Part shown: piece after piece, positions 23,533 through 34,560 of the stretch
Position numbering within the stretch: position 1 is the stretch's first letter
How the letters are laid out: every line of letters starts with the position of its first letter
Source: Misgurnus anguillicaudatus
Lineage: Eukaryota; Chordata; Actinopteri; Cypriniformes; Cobitidae
NCBI RefSeq assembly: GCF_027580225.2
Contig: NC_073358.2
Coordinates: 30,282,501 to 30,346,500 of the forward strand
Direction of reading: 5' to 3'
Length of the DNA stretch: 64,000 nt
Program-made: the position numbers and the translations under genes
The notes under the pieces: model-generated
The model's database searches: none
The model's input: the letters and a program-made list of their open reading frames with translations, nothing else
Told to the model about the DNA's origin: nothing

Positions 23533-23813
23533 TCATCTCGGATGGCTTGAGGCTGAGTAAATCATGGGGTAATTTTCATCAACTATTGCTTTTAAATTTT
23601 GTATTGTCAAAAATATGTTCATATAAAGCGTATGCATATGTTCATATAATGCATATTAAATTTGCTCAAATAGCTAAAATCTTGCAAATTCTGCAAAGTG
23701 GTATGCAAGTTTTAACATGTTGGTCTTATTGTTACTGGCAGATTTTCATATAGCGTTCCACCGTTAGTAAAAAAGTAAAGAGGAAACATGGACATTTGTC
23801 ATGGGGATCTATT

Positions 23814-24524
23814 GGTGCTTTTCCATTGCATAGTACCCCACAGTTTGGTTTGGTTTGGGTCAGTTCGGGTCAGTTCACCTCACTATATTTGCACTGCCTA
23901 CTGTTGTGACATCATACAAGTGAGAGCGTTGTTGGAATGCTATACATCCACATACAATAATTTATTTCTCAGTTCGCCGCAAAATTAAAATTGACCACCA
24001 CAAATAGATGTTTGCACATCCCGTTTATCACTACCTCTGTCTCACTGTACAAACACCTGTGGCGTCATTTGAAGTGCTCCGCTGAGCCTCATAAGTTGCA
24101 TTTAAGCATATATGCGAACGTACACGTCGCTAATGTGCCGCCACAAACTGCAAGTCTGGAAAAAACTGATATGGTGTTCCTGATTCATAACCTGTGGTTT
24201 TTCTATCGCTAAAATGGAGTTTGGGGACTTATAGCAGAGCACAGATGACAACAGGTTTGCTCGAGACAGCCCAAGCAAGGTAAAGCTAATCTTTTACATT
24301 ATAGCGATGACGCTGGTAGTGACGATTCTCTCTTAGACCAATCAGTGATCTACAGTGTTTTTGCATCACGTTTTGGTTTCAGCTCGGGTCCCTTGGAACC
24401 CCAAACTAGGTGGTACTAAAAAAAAGTATCGGGTACTATGTACTGCACCCAGTGGGAAAGCCCCCAAAAGTAAGCTGAACGACCCAAACCAAACCGTGGG
24501 GTACTATGCTATGAAAAAGCGACA
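23814..24524. mobile_element. Long-inverted-end element, 0.7 kb (hAT-like?)
   Basis: Ends of about 40 bases are inverted copies: CTTTTCCATTGCATAGTACC then CCACAGTTTGG on the left, CCAAACCGTGGGGTACTATG then CTATGAAAAAG on the right. The short ORFs inside show no domain. Superfamily is a guess. Confidence 0.6.
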
Positions 24525-25309
24525 TATGTTGGCTTTGTGAGACATCAATTGTATTATCTGTCAGTCTTGATCCTCGTCACTTACCTCAGTGTTTTTGGCC
24601 TATCACACATCTTATAGTACAAGAGCAAGAGGCCTGTTAAAGCCATAGACTAAATGTCAAGCTGAATCCAGTGAGCATGTCATACTGTACTGTCTGAGTG
24701 GGCTCTTTGATTGGCCGTGGCCTTAATGAGCTGGGAAACCTTTTTGCCTGGTCATTGCTGGGAATAACTCTAATGAGGGTACACTCTTTAAAATGGGATG
24801 CGAACCAAAACTCTCAGCACTAGGAGATCTAATAACGGACGCAGTTAATGTATACCCAGGCGAGTCCATCCATTTTCCTGCAGAGTGCAATAGGCCTTGG
24901 CTGCTTAACTACGTGTCCAGTGAATGGATTGATGGAGAGAGAGAGACAGAGGGGAAGGAATAGATGGAGACAGACCAATGGAGGGAATGAGTGAGTGAGA
25001 GGGATGGGGGATAAAACAGAGTGAGAGTAATAGAGTTTATATGAAGATTGAGAGAGGTGAATGAAGGGGAAATTGAAGTGGAGAGATAGGGATGGACGAG
25101 AGGTACGATGGAAAGTAAAGTGCAGATTAATAACTAAACCAACTAATTACAATTCTTAGTGTTAGATCATCACAAAGGTTTGTGAATTATCCTAATAAAA
25201 AAATAAGTTTGATTCCCAAATAATGTCCTATTGTTTTCATTTAACGTCACACACTGGATTGTTGTCGCGTGTTGAGGAAACGAACTACAGTTATAAGTTG
25301 CATTAACTG
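24525..25309. other. No gene; GA-rich low-complexity stretch
   Basis: 24930-25110 is rich in GAGA and GGAGAGAG on this strand. The rest is unassigned. Confidence 0.45.
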
Positions 25310-25388
25310 CTAAAGTTTCTTAAATTAAATAATAAAAAGACTGAAATGTTGTTGATTGGCTTTGATGAATTAGTCAATAGGATGGATG

Positions 25389-25708
25389 TGTCATGACTGG
25401 TATGCTGGTGTGAGGAAGTGAGGACGCAAGTGCAGAGTTTGTAGACTTAATAAATAACATTAATAAATAACTGGGAAACAAAACACGGGAATCAAAATAA
25501 CAGCAGGTAAGTAAAACACAGGAACAGATGAACAGGTTACAAACATGGTATTACTGACAATGATCCGGCAATGAGTGTGACACAAACACGGGTATAAATA
25601 CACAAAGACTAATGACACACAGGTGGAATGAATGAGGTGATAATTAACAAATGTCCAGGTGATGACAATATGGAACCGACACAAAACATGACACGGATCA
25701 CCGTAACA
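25389..25708 (-). repeat. 3' LTR of the 25.4 kb element
   Basis: On the minus strand it has TATTTATA at 25600-25593 and, about 30 bases later, GCCGGATCATT at 25569-25559, a likely transcription start matched to the primer site. Two LTRs differ at a modest number of positions plus small indels, so the insertion is not brand new. Confidence 0.88.
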
Positions 25709-25730
25709 TTACCCCCCCCCCCCCCTTAAA
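25709..25730 (-). promoter_or_regulatory. Polypurine tract, minus strand
   Basis: TTACC followed by a run of about 14 C and TTAA on the plus strand; on the minus strand it is a G-run abutting the LTR, the expected plus-strand primer. Confidence 0.75.
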
Positions 25731-26446
25731 AAGTGGCTTCCAGACACCACAAACAAAACAAAGTCTGGGAGGGCGACTCAGGGGGAGGGGCGGAGGGTTT
25801 GCATGACCACGGTGGGTTGGACCGAACTGGAGACAGGACGAAACCTGACGTCACCAGCCTGGCCAATAGTGGAACAGTCTCTGGTGCATAGACCATTACG
25901 GGAACCGACTTGAAAGTTCAACCATGGCAGGAACTAACTCCGAAAGTTCAACCATTGCGGGAACCGACACAGAAAATTCCACTGACACAGGAAATGACCC
26001 AGAAGATTCGACCCATAAGGAACCGACTTAGGCAACTCATCCCTCACGAGAACCGACGAGGATTTACAGTAACAGGCCCAGGAATGAACTCCACTCTTCT
26101 CAGGGAAATGGCCTCGTAGATAGCCGTGACCATCCCGGGGAATAAATCGGGCATGATCGCTGTTGATCCCAGAACCGCATCGAGCACGGCGGGGCTCCTC
26201 CCAAGAATTGACCCTAAGATTTGTCCGTCCGGGGAACCATGACCACAGACTCGGGCCTCCCAGGACCCGGCCCATGTGTTGCGACAACCACCCCGGGGAA
26301 TTAATCGAGCGTGGATGCCGCTAACTTGAGCCGAGCCTGGAGACCCGAACGTCCGCTCTCCGCTGACTCCAGTAGATGTATCCCGACATCCATTACTAAA
26401 AATCTTGGGGAAGCTCCCCTCCGCAAACTCGCTGCGTCCTTTTCTG

Positions 26447-26457
26447 GCCGGATCATT
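26447..26457 (-). promoter_or_regulatory. Self-complementary primer-binding site
   Basis: One base inside the 5' LTR, the minus strand reads AATGATCCGGC. This is the exact complement of GCCGGATCATT in the 3' LTR (25569-25559) and differs by one base from the 5' LTR copy (26647-26637). It does not start TGG, so it is not an ordinary tRNA primer site. Tf1 and sushi-family elements use such 11-base self-priming. Confidence 0.78.
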
Positions 26458-26458
26458 C

Positions 26459-26786
26459 TGTCATGACTGGTATGCTGGAGTGAGGAAGTGAGGACGCAAG
26501 TGCAGAGTTTGTAGACTGAATAAATAACATTTAATAAATAACTGGGAAACAAAACACAGGAATCAAAATAACAGCAGGAAGGTAAAACACAGGAACAGAT
26601 AAACATAGAACAGGTTACAAACATGGTAGCAACGACAATGATCCAGCGATGAGTGTGACACAAACACGGGTATAAATACACAAAGACTAATGACACACAG
26701 TTGGAATGAATGAGGTGATAATTAACAAATGTCCAGGTGATGACAATATGGAACAGACACAAAACATGACACGGTTCACCGTGACA
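26459..26786 (-). repeat. 5' LTR of the 25.4 kb element
   Basis: Direct copy of 25389-25708 with small differences (for example GATCCAGCG for GATCCGGCA, and an extra ATAGAACAGG-like segment). Confidence 0.88.
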
Positions 26787-27320
26787 GGATGCCTTTTAGA
26801 AATGATAACGTTTATGTTAAGCCATCTTACTCTGTACATAACCTTGGTGTCTTTTTTGAGTCATCTCTTTCTTTTGCCTCTCACATTTCTACTGCTGTGA
26901 AAACCTCGTTTTTCATCTTAAAAATATTGCACACTCTTCTTTATCTGATACTGAAATCATAATTCATGCCTTAATCACATTACATCTGAATTATTGCAGT
27001 GCTCTATTTTCTGGTCTCCCCAAAAAACTAACTGCAAGGTTACAGTGTGTACAAAACTCAGCAGCTAGGGTTCTCATGTACACCAGGCACACAACTCACA
27101 TAACTCCTGTACTGCAAGATCTTCACTTATTGCTGGTGGGATCACATATTATTTTAGGATCATATTGCTTACATTTAAGGCATTAAATGGTCTTGCACCT
27201 CCCTATCTTTCTGACCTACTGAACAGGGTCTTTTGTCCATTACACGCTATCGGTTGTCTGCCGCAGGTGACAGGTCATTTAGTGCTAATGCCCCCAAATG
27301 GTGGAATTTGTTAACATTTA

Positions 27321-27740
27321 AGCCTGGAATACACTGCAGGATTTTTGCTCTCCTATAAGATCATTACCTTATCACACTGTGCGACATGAATAGTTTAAAC
27401 TTGGGTACGACAGGCATGTAGACTGTACGATGATGACACGGAAGCTTCGGCGGCTGCATCACACGGTAGCGCAACGTCACCAGCATGCGCTCGTGGTAAA
27501 CAAAACCAGTACGCATGTCGCAGCAGTAAACACACTGTACATTGATCATACTGAATTTCTGACGCTGTCAGAAAACTATCGTAGGCTATCTTTGGACGCA
27601 AGACCGGGAAAACGGCCGTCTTTGAACTTTCTCGACACAGGACCACTGATGAAAAGTCACGATCACAGAAATCGCGACGATGGTTTCATGATGGCAATCT
27701 TTCGGCTTTACACTCCATAAACATTTATCTTTGTTTTCCC
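27321..27740. other. No feature recognised
   Basis: Overlapping open frames on both strands at 27364-27720 show no domain. Confidence 0.4.
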
Positions 27741-27744
27741 TTAA

Positions 27745-28110
27745 AGGGACACTCCACTTTATTTGAAAATATTCTAATTTTCCAGCTCCCCCAAAGTTAA
27801 ATATTTTATTCTTACCCTTTTGGAATCCTTTCAGCTGATCTTCGGGTCTGGCGCTACCACTTTTAGCATAGCTTAGCATAATTCATTGAATCTGATTAGA
27901 CCATTAGCATCGTGCTCAAAAATGACCAGAGAGTTTCAATATTTTTCCCATTTAAAACTTGACTCTTCTGTAGATACATTGTGTACTAAGACCGACAGAA
28001 AATTGCTGCTGTAACATGGCCGCAAGAGGCACAATGACTTTACGCAGTAGCCAAAAAAGTCCCCTTGATGACTTTTAATAGCAGGGGACTATTTTCGGGC
28101 ACTGTATAAT
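27745..28110 (+). mobile_element. TTAA-type transposon, left end
   Basis: TTAA at 27741-27744 is followed by AGGGACACTCCACTTTATTT, and inside are TTTTAGCATAGCTTAGCATAA and CCCTTGATG/AGCAGGGGACT inverted segments. This start is a common pattern in fish TTAA-targeting MITEs (Kolobok/piggyBac type). The right end is lost at about 28110. Confidence 0.55.
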
Positions 28111-28199
28111 ATCATTGCCCTGATCCTGTTCCTCGAATACCCATTTCTTTTGAATTTCTCTGTGAATATATCTCTGAGGCACATGTAGCAGATAACCGT

Positions 28200-29475
28200 G
28201 AAGATCTGGATATTACTGTATAATAGAAAACCTGAACAACGTTTGCACTAGCAAGTTGAATGTTGTTGCTCCCATTCGAAAAAAGAGAATCAAAGAAAAA
28301 ACGCCAGCTCCATGGTATGACCATCATACTGCAGCCCTTAAAAAAGTAGCTAGAAAAATGGAAAGAAACTATCGAAGCACAAAGTTAGAGGTATGGCATT
28401 CAGCATGGAAAGAGAGTGTTCAACACTACAGACAGGCTATTAAAACCGCCAGATCTACCTATCTTAGTACGCTTATTAAAGAAAATCATAACAACCCTCG
28501 TTTCCTCTTTACCACAGTTGCGAAACTGACTAGAAACAAACAGAAACCAATAGTAAACTCCAACACAATAGTAACGACTTCATGAACTTCTTTACTAACA
28601 AAATTATGTTTATTAGGGAAAACGTAGAAACTACGCAAGCAGCCACCAATATACCCAATGGTACATTATCCACTAGATTACCATACGAACATCTTGAGTC
28701 ATTTAAACCTACTACAATAGAAGAGCTCTCTAATTTAGTAATGTCATCCAAATCATCATCCTGTATACTAGACCCAGTTCCCACAAAATTACTAAAAGAG
28801 GTATTTCATGTAGTGTCAAACACGGTCCTAAATATCTTTAACTCATCTCTACAATTAGGATATGTTCCAACAGCTTTCAAACTAGCAGTTATTAGACCGC
28901 TCATTAAAAAACCAAACCTTGACCAGGGAGATCTTAATAACTTTAGACCAATCTCAAATCTACCTTTTCTTTCTAAAATATTAGAAAAAGTAGTGGCAAG
29001 TTAGCTTCGCACATTCATAGCGAATAATAATACATATGAAAAGTTCCAATCAGGATTCAGGCCCCACCATAGCACAGAGACAGCGCTGCTTAGAGTTACA
29101 AATGACCTCCTTTTAACATCCGATTGTGGTGAAATCTCAATCCTTATATTACTAGACCTTAGTGCAGTCTTTGACACAATAGATCACAGCATCTTACTCA
29201 ATAGACTAGAAAACTATGTTGGCATCAGTGGCCAGGCGTTAGCCTGGTTTAGATCGTATCTAACCAATCGATATCACTTTGTTTATGTAAATGAGGAAGA
29301 GTCATATCACTGGAAGAGTCATATCACTCCCCCGTTAAATACGGAGTACCTCAGGGATCAGTTCTAGGCCCTATCCTATTCTCGTTATATATGTTACCTC
29401 GAGGAGACATTATCAGGAAACATAACATAAGTTTTCACTGCCATGCGGATGATACCCAGCTTTACATCTGTGTAT
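28200..29475 (+). pseudogene. L2-type LINE, decayed RT with internal loss
   Basis: Frames at 28256-28585 and 28582-29004 carry the linker before RT (PAPWYDHHTAALKK, WHSAWKESVQHYRQAI) and then DPVPTKLLKE, AVIRPLIKKP and FRPISNLPFLSKILEKVV. Past a TAG the sequence continues [45 protein letters not shown] and [12 protein letters not shown]. The Tyr before ADD is replaced by His, and there are at least one stop and one frame break. Directly after this motif the sequence jumps to the LINE 3' tail, so about 250 codons of thumb and C-terminus are deleted. Endonuclease is absent too. Confidence 0.88.
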
Positions 29476-29645
29476 GAAATGTGCTATACAAATAAACTTG
29501 CCTTGCCTTGCCTTGCTATATTCTACTTCTTATATTATCTATTGATTTTCTGTGTTCTCCTCTACATCTACTCATGTAAAGCTGCTTTGCAACAATTAAC
29601 AATTGTGAAAAGCGCTATATAAATAAAATTGAATTGAATTGAATT
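29476..29645 (+). repeat. Two successive L2-like 3' tails
   Basis: AATGTGCTATACAAATAAA ends in CTTGCCTTGCCTTGCC; about 120 bases on, AAAGCGCTATATAAATAAAA ends in TTGAATTGAATTGAATTG. Both are L2-clade 3' ends with different pentamer tails, so a second LINE 3' end landed directly behind the first. Confidence 0.8.
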
Positions 29646-31551
29646 GTATGTGCGTTGTTTTGCATGACTATCCAACAGGATTACCAGTAACCTTCTGATA
29701 AACACATACTGTAGCAGCATATATCAGCCTGAAATGATAATGCTCGAAAGATAAAATCATTTAAAAACTGGCCTCGTAACTGGAAGTTATTTCAAGAAGA
29801 TAATCAGCACGGTAAGTGCTTTTAGATGAAAAGCTTCTGCTAAATGGCGAGTCATTTTATGGTGAATAACGGACGAAATTTTAGACTATCCATTTAACAT
29901 CTGACAAGCTGAAAAACTGTGACGGGTGCAAAAAAAAAGTAATGTTGGAGGAAAGAGAGACAGGAAAGATCGATTTTCTGGAGGATAAAATATAGAGGAG
30001 ATCAATGACAGCTTTCTCGCTTTCTCTGGAGCGTCTGTGCACAGCCTTGTCTGTTGACATCTGTCCTCAACAGCCATCAGCTGTCTACTCTGTTCTTCAG
30101 CCACTTCCTGTCTTTTACAGTACCTCTAACTGTATCGGCAACTTTCATTCTTGCTACATCGGCTTGTCTTCGCCACAAAGCATACATGCTGTGCTGCTTT
30201 GGTGTTTTGTCCAAAAGAAGGTGTCCCCAGCTTTTGCAACACCCTTTGTGTTAGGAGGAATACCTTCAAATGCTGTTTCTGCAGCTCACTAGATCATTTT
30301 TAGGAGAATCAGTGTTGCATTTGGTTTTACTGGGAATGAGTAGTTACTATTACCACAGCGGCACACTAATGAGTTCTGTCAGTAATTTCCTGTCTCCTGC
30401 CTCCTAAATTGCATGTTTGGCAGTATGTGTGTGTGTGCGCGTGTGTGTGTTATAGGAGAAATTACCCTCTATTCTCTAATGAGGGACTTCAAATGATGAA
30501 AGGGTAAACTTGGACTCAGAAGAACAATAATTACAGAGACTGATCAACAGGTGCAAGTAAATAGCTGAAAGAGTAGCAAGGAACGTTAAAGGTTTATCTG
30601 GCACTGACTGCATGCATGCTGGGTTACAAATGTAACTTTGTGTTTGTTCGCCCCATGAATCCTTAAGGTGCACTTAATAATTTCTTCCTCATTTGAAAGG
30701 TTTGCCCCTGAAGAAATAAGTAGTAGTTTATCAAATGCATTTAAAATATGCACACTCAACATTTCAGGACTGTGTAATTTATGTGGTATAACAAAACTAG
30801 AAAGCTCTTCAAGTCATTTTAAGCAGAGACCATATTTTATTCATAAATCAAACCTGTTATTCTAAAACCCCATTAAAATTTTCAGAGGGAACCTGAGGCT
30901 TGAAAATGCAAATTCTGTTTTTAAGTTTAAATTACAAAGTGAGCACGTCTATTAGTTTGTTTTATATTTGGCTTTTCACCTGTGGTTGAATACATAAAAC
31001 TTTATAAAGCGACATAAAATTTCTTTCATTCACACACAAATAAAACACACATACTATCAGTCACACTGTTGGGGTCATAAACGAAATGTCATTATGGTGT
31101 AATGTTATTAATCACAGTAATTACCCATACAAGGCTATGTGTGGCACATAATTCTCACACAGATTTTGTAGCATTGGTTAAGCTGAACATCAATAATGCT
31201 TTTAATGTGCAAGAGCTACAAAAATTTTTTATCTGTATGAACCTGTCAACATGTGTGATCCTTTAATGCTATAGAATATTTATGTCCATGGCTTAATACA
31301 AATTTAACGATTGCATTAAATCTAATGCAAGGTGCTCACAGAATGGTTTTCAAGTACATGCATTGTTTATACTGACATTATGGGGTTCTGTTACTGGAAT
31401 AATTTCTTTTGTAATTTCTCAGTGAATATATCTCGGAGGCACTTGCCTGTGCTTTCTTTTGCATTTAGACTGTTTTATATACAGTACATCGCTTCACTTT
31501 TAGTCACGCCATAATGCATCACTGTTTCTTTTATTTTCAAAGCTTTCATTT
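29646..31551. other. No gene; short GT repeat
   Basis: 30423-30449 is a GTGTGTGTGCGCGTGTGTGT tract. A 40-base segment at 31403-31441 (TTTCTCAGTGAATATATCTC and flanks) nearly repeats 28149-28184. Nothing else is recognised. Confidence 0.45.
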
Positions 31552-31555
31552 TTAA

Positions 31556-32420
31556 AGGGATAGTTTTCCCCAAAATGAAAATAATGTCATACTTTTGTTT
31601 AAACCTGTATGAATATTTTTTTTCTGATGAACACAAAAGAAGATATTTTGATAAATGATGGTAAGCACACAGCTAATTGTAATCATTGACTTTCATAGTA
31701 GGAAAAACGACAACCCATTCTCACTCCCCAAGGCGTCAAAATCTGAAGCATGTTCAAACGCCTTCAGTGTCAGTATGAAGACGCGAAGGGTGCCCCTATG
31801 CATCACTATATTGACGAAATGGGAACCATTGTCATTTGGGGTTGGGGTTAGAACGACTTTCTGTTACATAAAATTACATCCTAACCCAAACCCAACTCTA
31901 ACCCCAAGCGACTTTGGTTTAAAAAAAAATTGAGTAGTTACCGTCCAGAAGCGGCATGATCCTGCTGATCGTCGAATAATGTGACGGCATCACCTTCCGG
32001 GATTCCCTTTCGTCTATATCTGACGCTGAGGGATTAGCATGAAAGCAACGGAGTTCCCATTTTGACGATATAGTGACGCATAGGGGCGCCCTTCGCGTCT
32101 TCATACTAACGCTGAAGGCGTTTGAACATCCTTCAGATTTTGACACCTTGGGGAGTGAGAATGGTTTGGAAACGAATATGACAGAATTCGATGGGTACTG
32201 TTAACTGTGTGCTTATCATAATTTATTTAAAAAATCTTCTTCATCATTTATCACAATACTTCCATAATATTTTTTTTTTACTATGGAGGTCAGTGGATAT
32301 GGCAGCTGTGTGCTTACCATCATTTATCAAAATATCATCTTTTGTGTTCATCAAAATAAAAATCATACAGGTTTGGAGTAAATAATGACAGAATTTTCAT
32401 TTTTTGGGTGAACTATCCCT
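31556..32420. mobile_element. TTAA palindromic element (AGGGATAGTT...), interrupted
   Basis: TTAA then AGGGATAGTTTTCCCCAAAA on the left; TTTTTTGGGTGAACTATCCCT then TTAA on the right less one base. The arms are inverted copies (AAAAGAAGATATTTTGATAA against TTTATCAAAATATCATCTTTT less ends). This is one of the most abundant cyprinid palindromic repeats, which I believe corresponds to Angel-type elements. Element C is inserted in its middle. Confidence 0.72.
31711..32168 (-). mobile_element. Variable-arm palindromic element, copy C, 7-bp TSD
   Basis: Ends CAACCCATTCTCACTCCCC and the complement of CAAACCATTCTCACTCCCC. Flanks AAAACGA (31704-31710) and GAAACGA (32169-32175) agree at six of seven. 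Arms of about 125 bases are inverted copies with their own hairpins (AAGGCGT...ACGCCTT) and share nothing with arms of A, B or D; the right arm is longer by about 110 bases. The core at 31864-31914 matches the others on the minus strand. Confidence 0.8.
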
Positions 32421-32424
32421 TTAA

Positions 32425-32752
32425 ATCTCTTGTTTCCCCCCTTTTCCTATAGTCAGAGTTAGCCTTGAGCCTTTTTCAAGGACTTTACAGAACACATGAA
32501 AGCATGTCTTAGTTTAACTGCACCTCACCTTTATTCATTATCACATTTGCTGAGTTTTTCCTTTTCATTTAATGGAATTCTTAAAAAAGGACTGCAATAA
32601 AATGACATTTTATAGCCTGTCACTGCATTATATGAAATAAAAAGGCAATGGTTATACTTTCAAAGCACAGCTGAAACATATTCTGTACCTGTTTCTGCAA
32701 AATTCAGATTGTTTTTTTAAAACACTCATTTACAACACATAACATTGCACAT
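32425..32752. other. No feature recognised
   Basis: Short AT-rich gap between two transposons. Confidence 0.4.
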
Positions 32753-32759
32753 CAGTAAA

Positions 32760-33221
32760 CTACCCAGTCTCACAAAATGATGTACCTATAATTCCATAAT
32801 TTTTTAAATAGTTTTTTGTGATACTGTCACAAATTTCTGTTTATGTGTCTTTGTCACGTATTGGTTACTCAACATTTTCCTATTTTCAAACCATTTTCGC
32901 TTCGGTTTATGGTTAGATTTGTTGTTTGCGTTAGGATGTCACTCTAAGTATTGGTTTATATTTTTTCAGATTAATTTTTTTATATTTTCTAAATTTAAAA
33001 CATTGTCGCCTGGCGTTAGGGTTAGAGTTGGGTTTGGGTAAGGATGTCATTTTATATAAATCTAAGGACAAAACAGTTGAGTTACCAATACGTGACAACG
33101 ACACATACACAGAAATGTTTGATACGGTCACGAAAAAACTGGAAAATTCGTGACAGTATCACGAAAAAGAATTAAAAAAAAATACGTGACTATAGGTACG
33201 TAATTTCGTGTGACTGGGCTG
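32760..33221 (+). mobile_element. Variable-arm palindromic element, copy D, 7-bp TSD
   Basis: Ends CTACCCAGTCTCAC and the complement of CAGCCCAGTCACAC; flanks CAGTAAA (32753-32759) and CAATAAA (33222-33228) agree at six of seven. The arm unit is TCGTGATACTGTCACGA, a hairpin placed like CCGTGGCATAGTCACGG in copy A but with a different, compensated stem. The long core (about 32860-33070) is clearly homologous to that of copy A (CGCTTCGGTTTA(G/T)GGTTAG and onward). Confidence 0.82.
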
Positions 33222-33228
33222 CAATAAA

Positions 33229-33837
33229 ATGCTAAGAGATTATTCTATAATCACTTTGAAAATACTTTAGGGAATTGTATTTAGGGCAAGCAATAGTAAG
33301 CACTGTTCTCTTCAGGAATCCATCTTCCGCAAATTCATCTCCATGGCATCACCTCAGCTCATTAAAGCCATATGCTATAAGCCCTCAGCTCTACATGTTT
33401 AAAGCCTTGAGCTTTGAACATTTGTTGATATGAGGGTGATTAATTAAAACTCATTGGTGTGTGGGTGTTTCTGCAGGCTGAGTCACAATATCTCATAAAA
33501 TAAATATCAGTGATGCATTACTCACAAAATGGCGAAAGCATTATGTTTTGTCTTCAGGCATTTTTGTTGTTTCATAAGATTAAAACAGCTTAAATTACAT
33601 CAGATCTCAGCGTGATGTTATAGGTTAGGTGTACACAGACACTTTTGTATGTTTGGATGTACCCAGAAACGCTATTTCAATGAATCTGAAATCTCTAAAT
33701 TGTGAATGTGTGAAAAGTGTTTGAATAAGTACAATTCAGGTGAACTCATGAGACCTTCCCCACAAAAACCCTAAGGTCAGATGGGATTCAATTGGAACTT
33801 GTAACATCAAACAATTTTTGATCAGATTGGCTAAAAC
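33229..33837. other. No feature recognised
   Basis: Unassigned AT-rich sequence. Confidence 0.4.
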
Positions 33838-33913
33838 ACATTTTATCAAAATATGTACCCCAGCTGTCACTCGGGCAGTATACCCTTTAAAAAGTTCCAA
33901 TATGTATCATTAA

Positions 33914-34556
33914 AGGGTTAGTTCACCCCATAATGATAATTTCATCATAAATCACATACCCCTGTGTCGTTCTAAACCACCAAGTGCTCCAAATGTCTTC
34001 AGGACACATTTTTAGATATTTTTGATGAAAACCAGGAGGCTTGTGACTGTCCTATTGACTTTTCCCCAGAAAAGAATGAAAGAGATTGCCAAAAAGGTCC
34101 ATGTTCCATCGATCATTCAATAATAATATTATGAAGCATGAGAACACTTTTGTGCGCAAAACAAACAATTTTATTCAACAGGTTGTTCTCCTGCTTGGTT
34201 GTTCAGTGCACGTACACGAGCAGACTACGGTGCATGCTGCTGACGTCACCTGCTGATGTAGTTGTCAGCGTACAGACATAGAATAGGCAAGCTAGTAATT
34301 TGCGCATTTACACGGGCTGCTTATTATTGTTTACAATGTTTGGATAATGGCTAAATAAAAAAGCGGAAAAAAATGTAAAACATTGGCAACTAGATGATGT
34401 CAGCAGCATGCACCGTTGTCTGTTCGTGAACGCGCTCTGAACAACCAAGGAGGAGAAAAAAAAATGTGAATAAAATTGTTCGGATTTTTTTGTGCACAAA
34501 AGTGTTCTCGTCGCATCAAAGATATTATTATTAAACAACTGATGGAACATGGAAAA
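33914..34556 (+). mobile_element. TTAA-type element (AGGGTTAGTTCACC)
   Basis: TTAA at 33910-33913 then AGGGTTAGTTCACCCC. The interior holds inverted segments: GAACACTTTTGTGCGCAAAA on the left and TTTTGTGCACAAAAGTGTTC less one base on the right, and GGTGCATGCTGCTGACGTCA against TGATGTCAGCAGCATGCACC. No right TTAA end is found; it seems truncated at about 34556. Confidence 0.6.
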
Positions 34557-34560
34557 AAAA

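Larger units (their letters stand above)
25389..26786 (-). mobile_element. Short LTR retrotransposon, self-priming type, 1.4 kb
   Basis: Two direct repeats of 320 and 328 bp begin TGTCATGACTGGTATGCTGG and end ACCGT(A/G)ACA; GGATG lies outside both (25384-25388, 26787-26791), a perfect 5-bp target duplication. The C-run after the left repeat is a polypurine tract on the minus strand, so the element reads right to left. The 750-bp interior lacks any RT or integrase and contains diverged units like GGAACCGACTTGAAAGTTCA, so it must be mobilised by another element. The primer-binding site complements the element's own LTR. Confidence 0.9.
25310..27320 (+). pseudogene. L2-type LINE fragment split by an LTR element
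   Basis: Left piece (25310-25388) reads FLKLNNKKTEMLLIGFDEL, an L2 thumb motif. The frame resumes after the LTR insertion at 26787 with NLGVFFESSLSFASHIS, LHLNYCSALFSGLPKKL, ARLQCVQNSAARVL and, after further breaks, APKWWNLL near 27300. Removing the insertion and one copy of the GGATG duplication rejoins the coding frame. Upstream RT and endonuclease parts are missing, and stops interrupt the distal half. A dead LINE that served as a target. Confidence 0.85.

Noticed and set aside
6781..33060. GGGTTAG and CCCTAACCC motifs as interstitial telomere repeats
   Set aside because: They are isolated, not tandem TTAGGG arrays, and occur at a fixed place in the core of the palindromic family.
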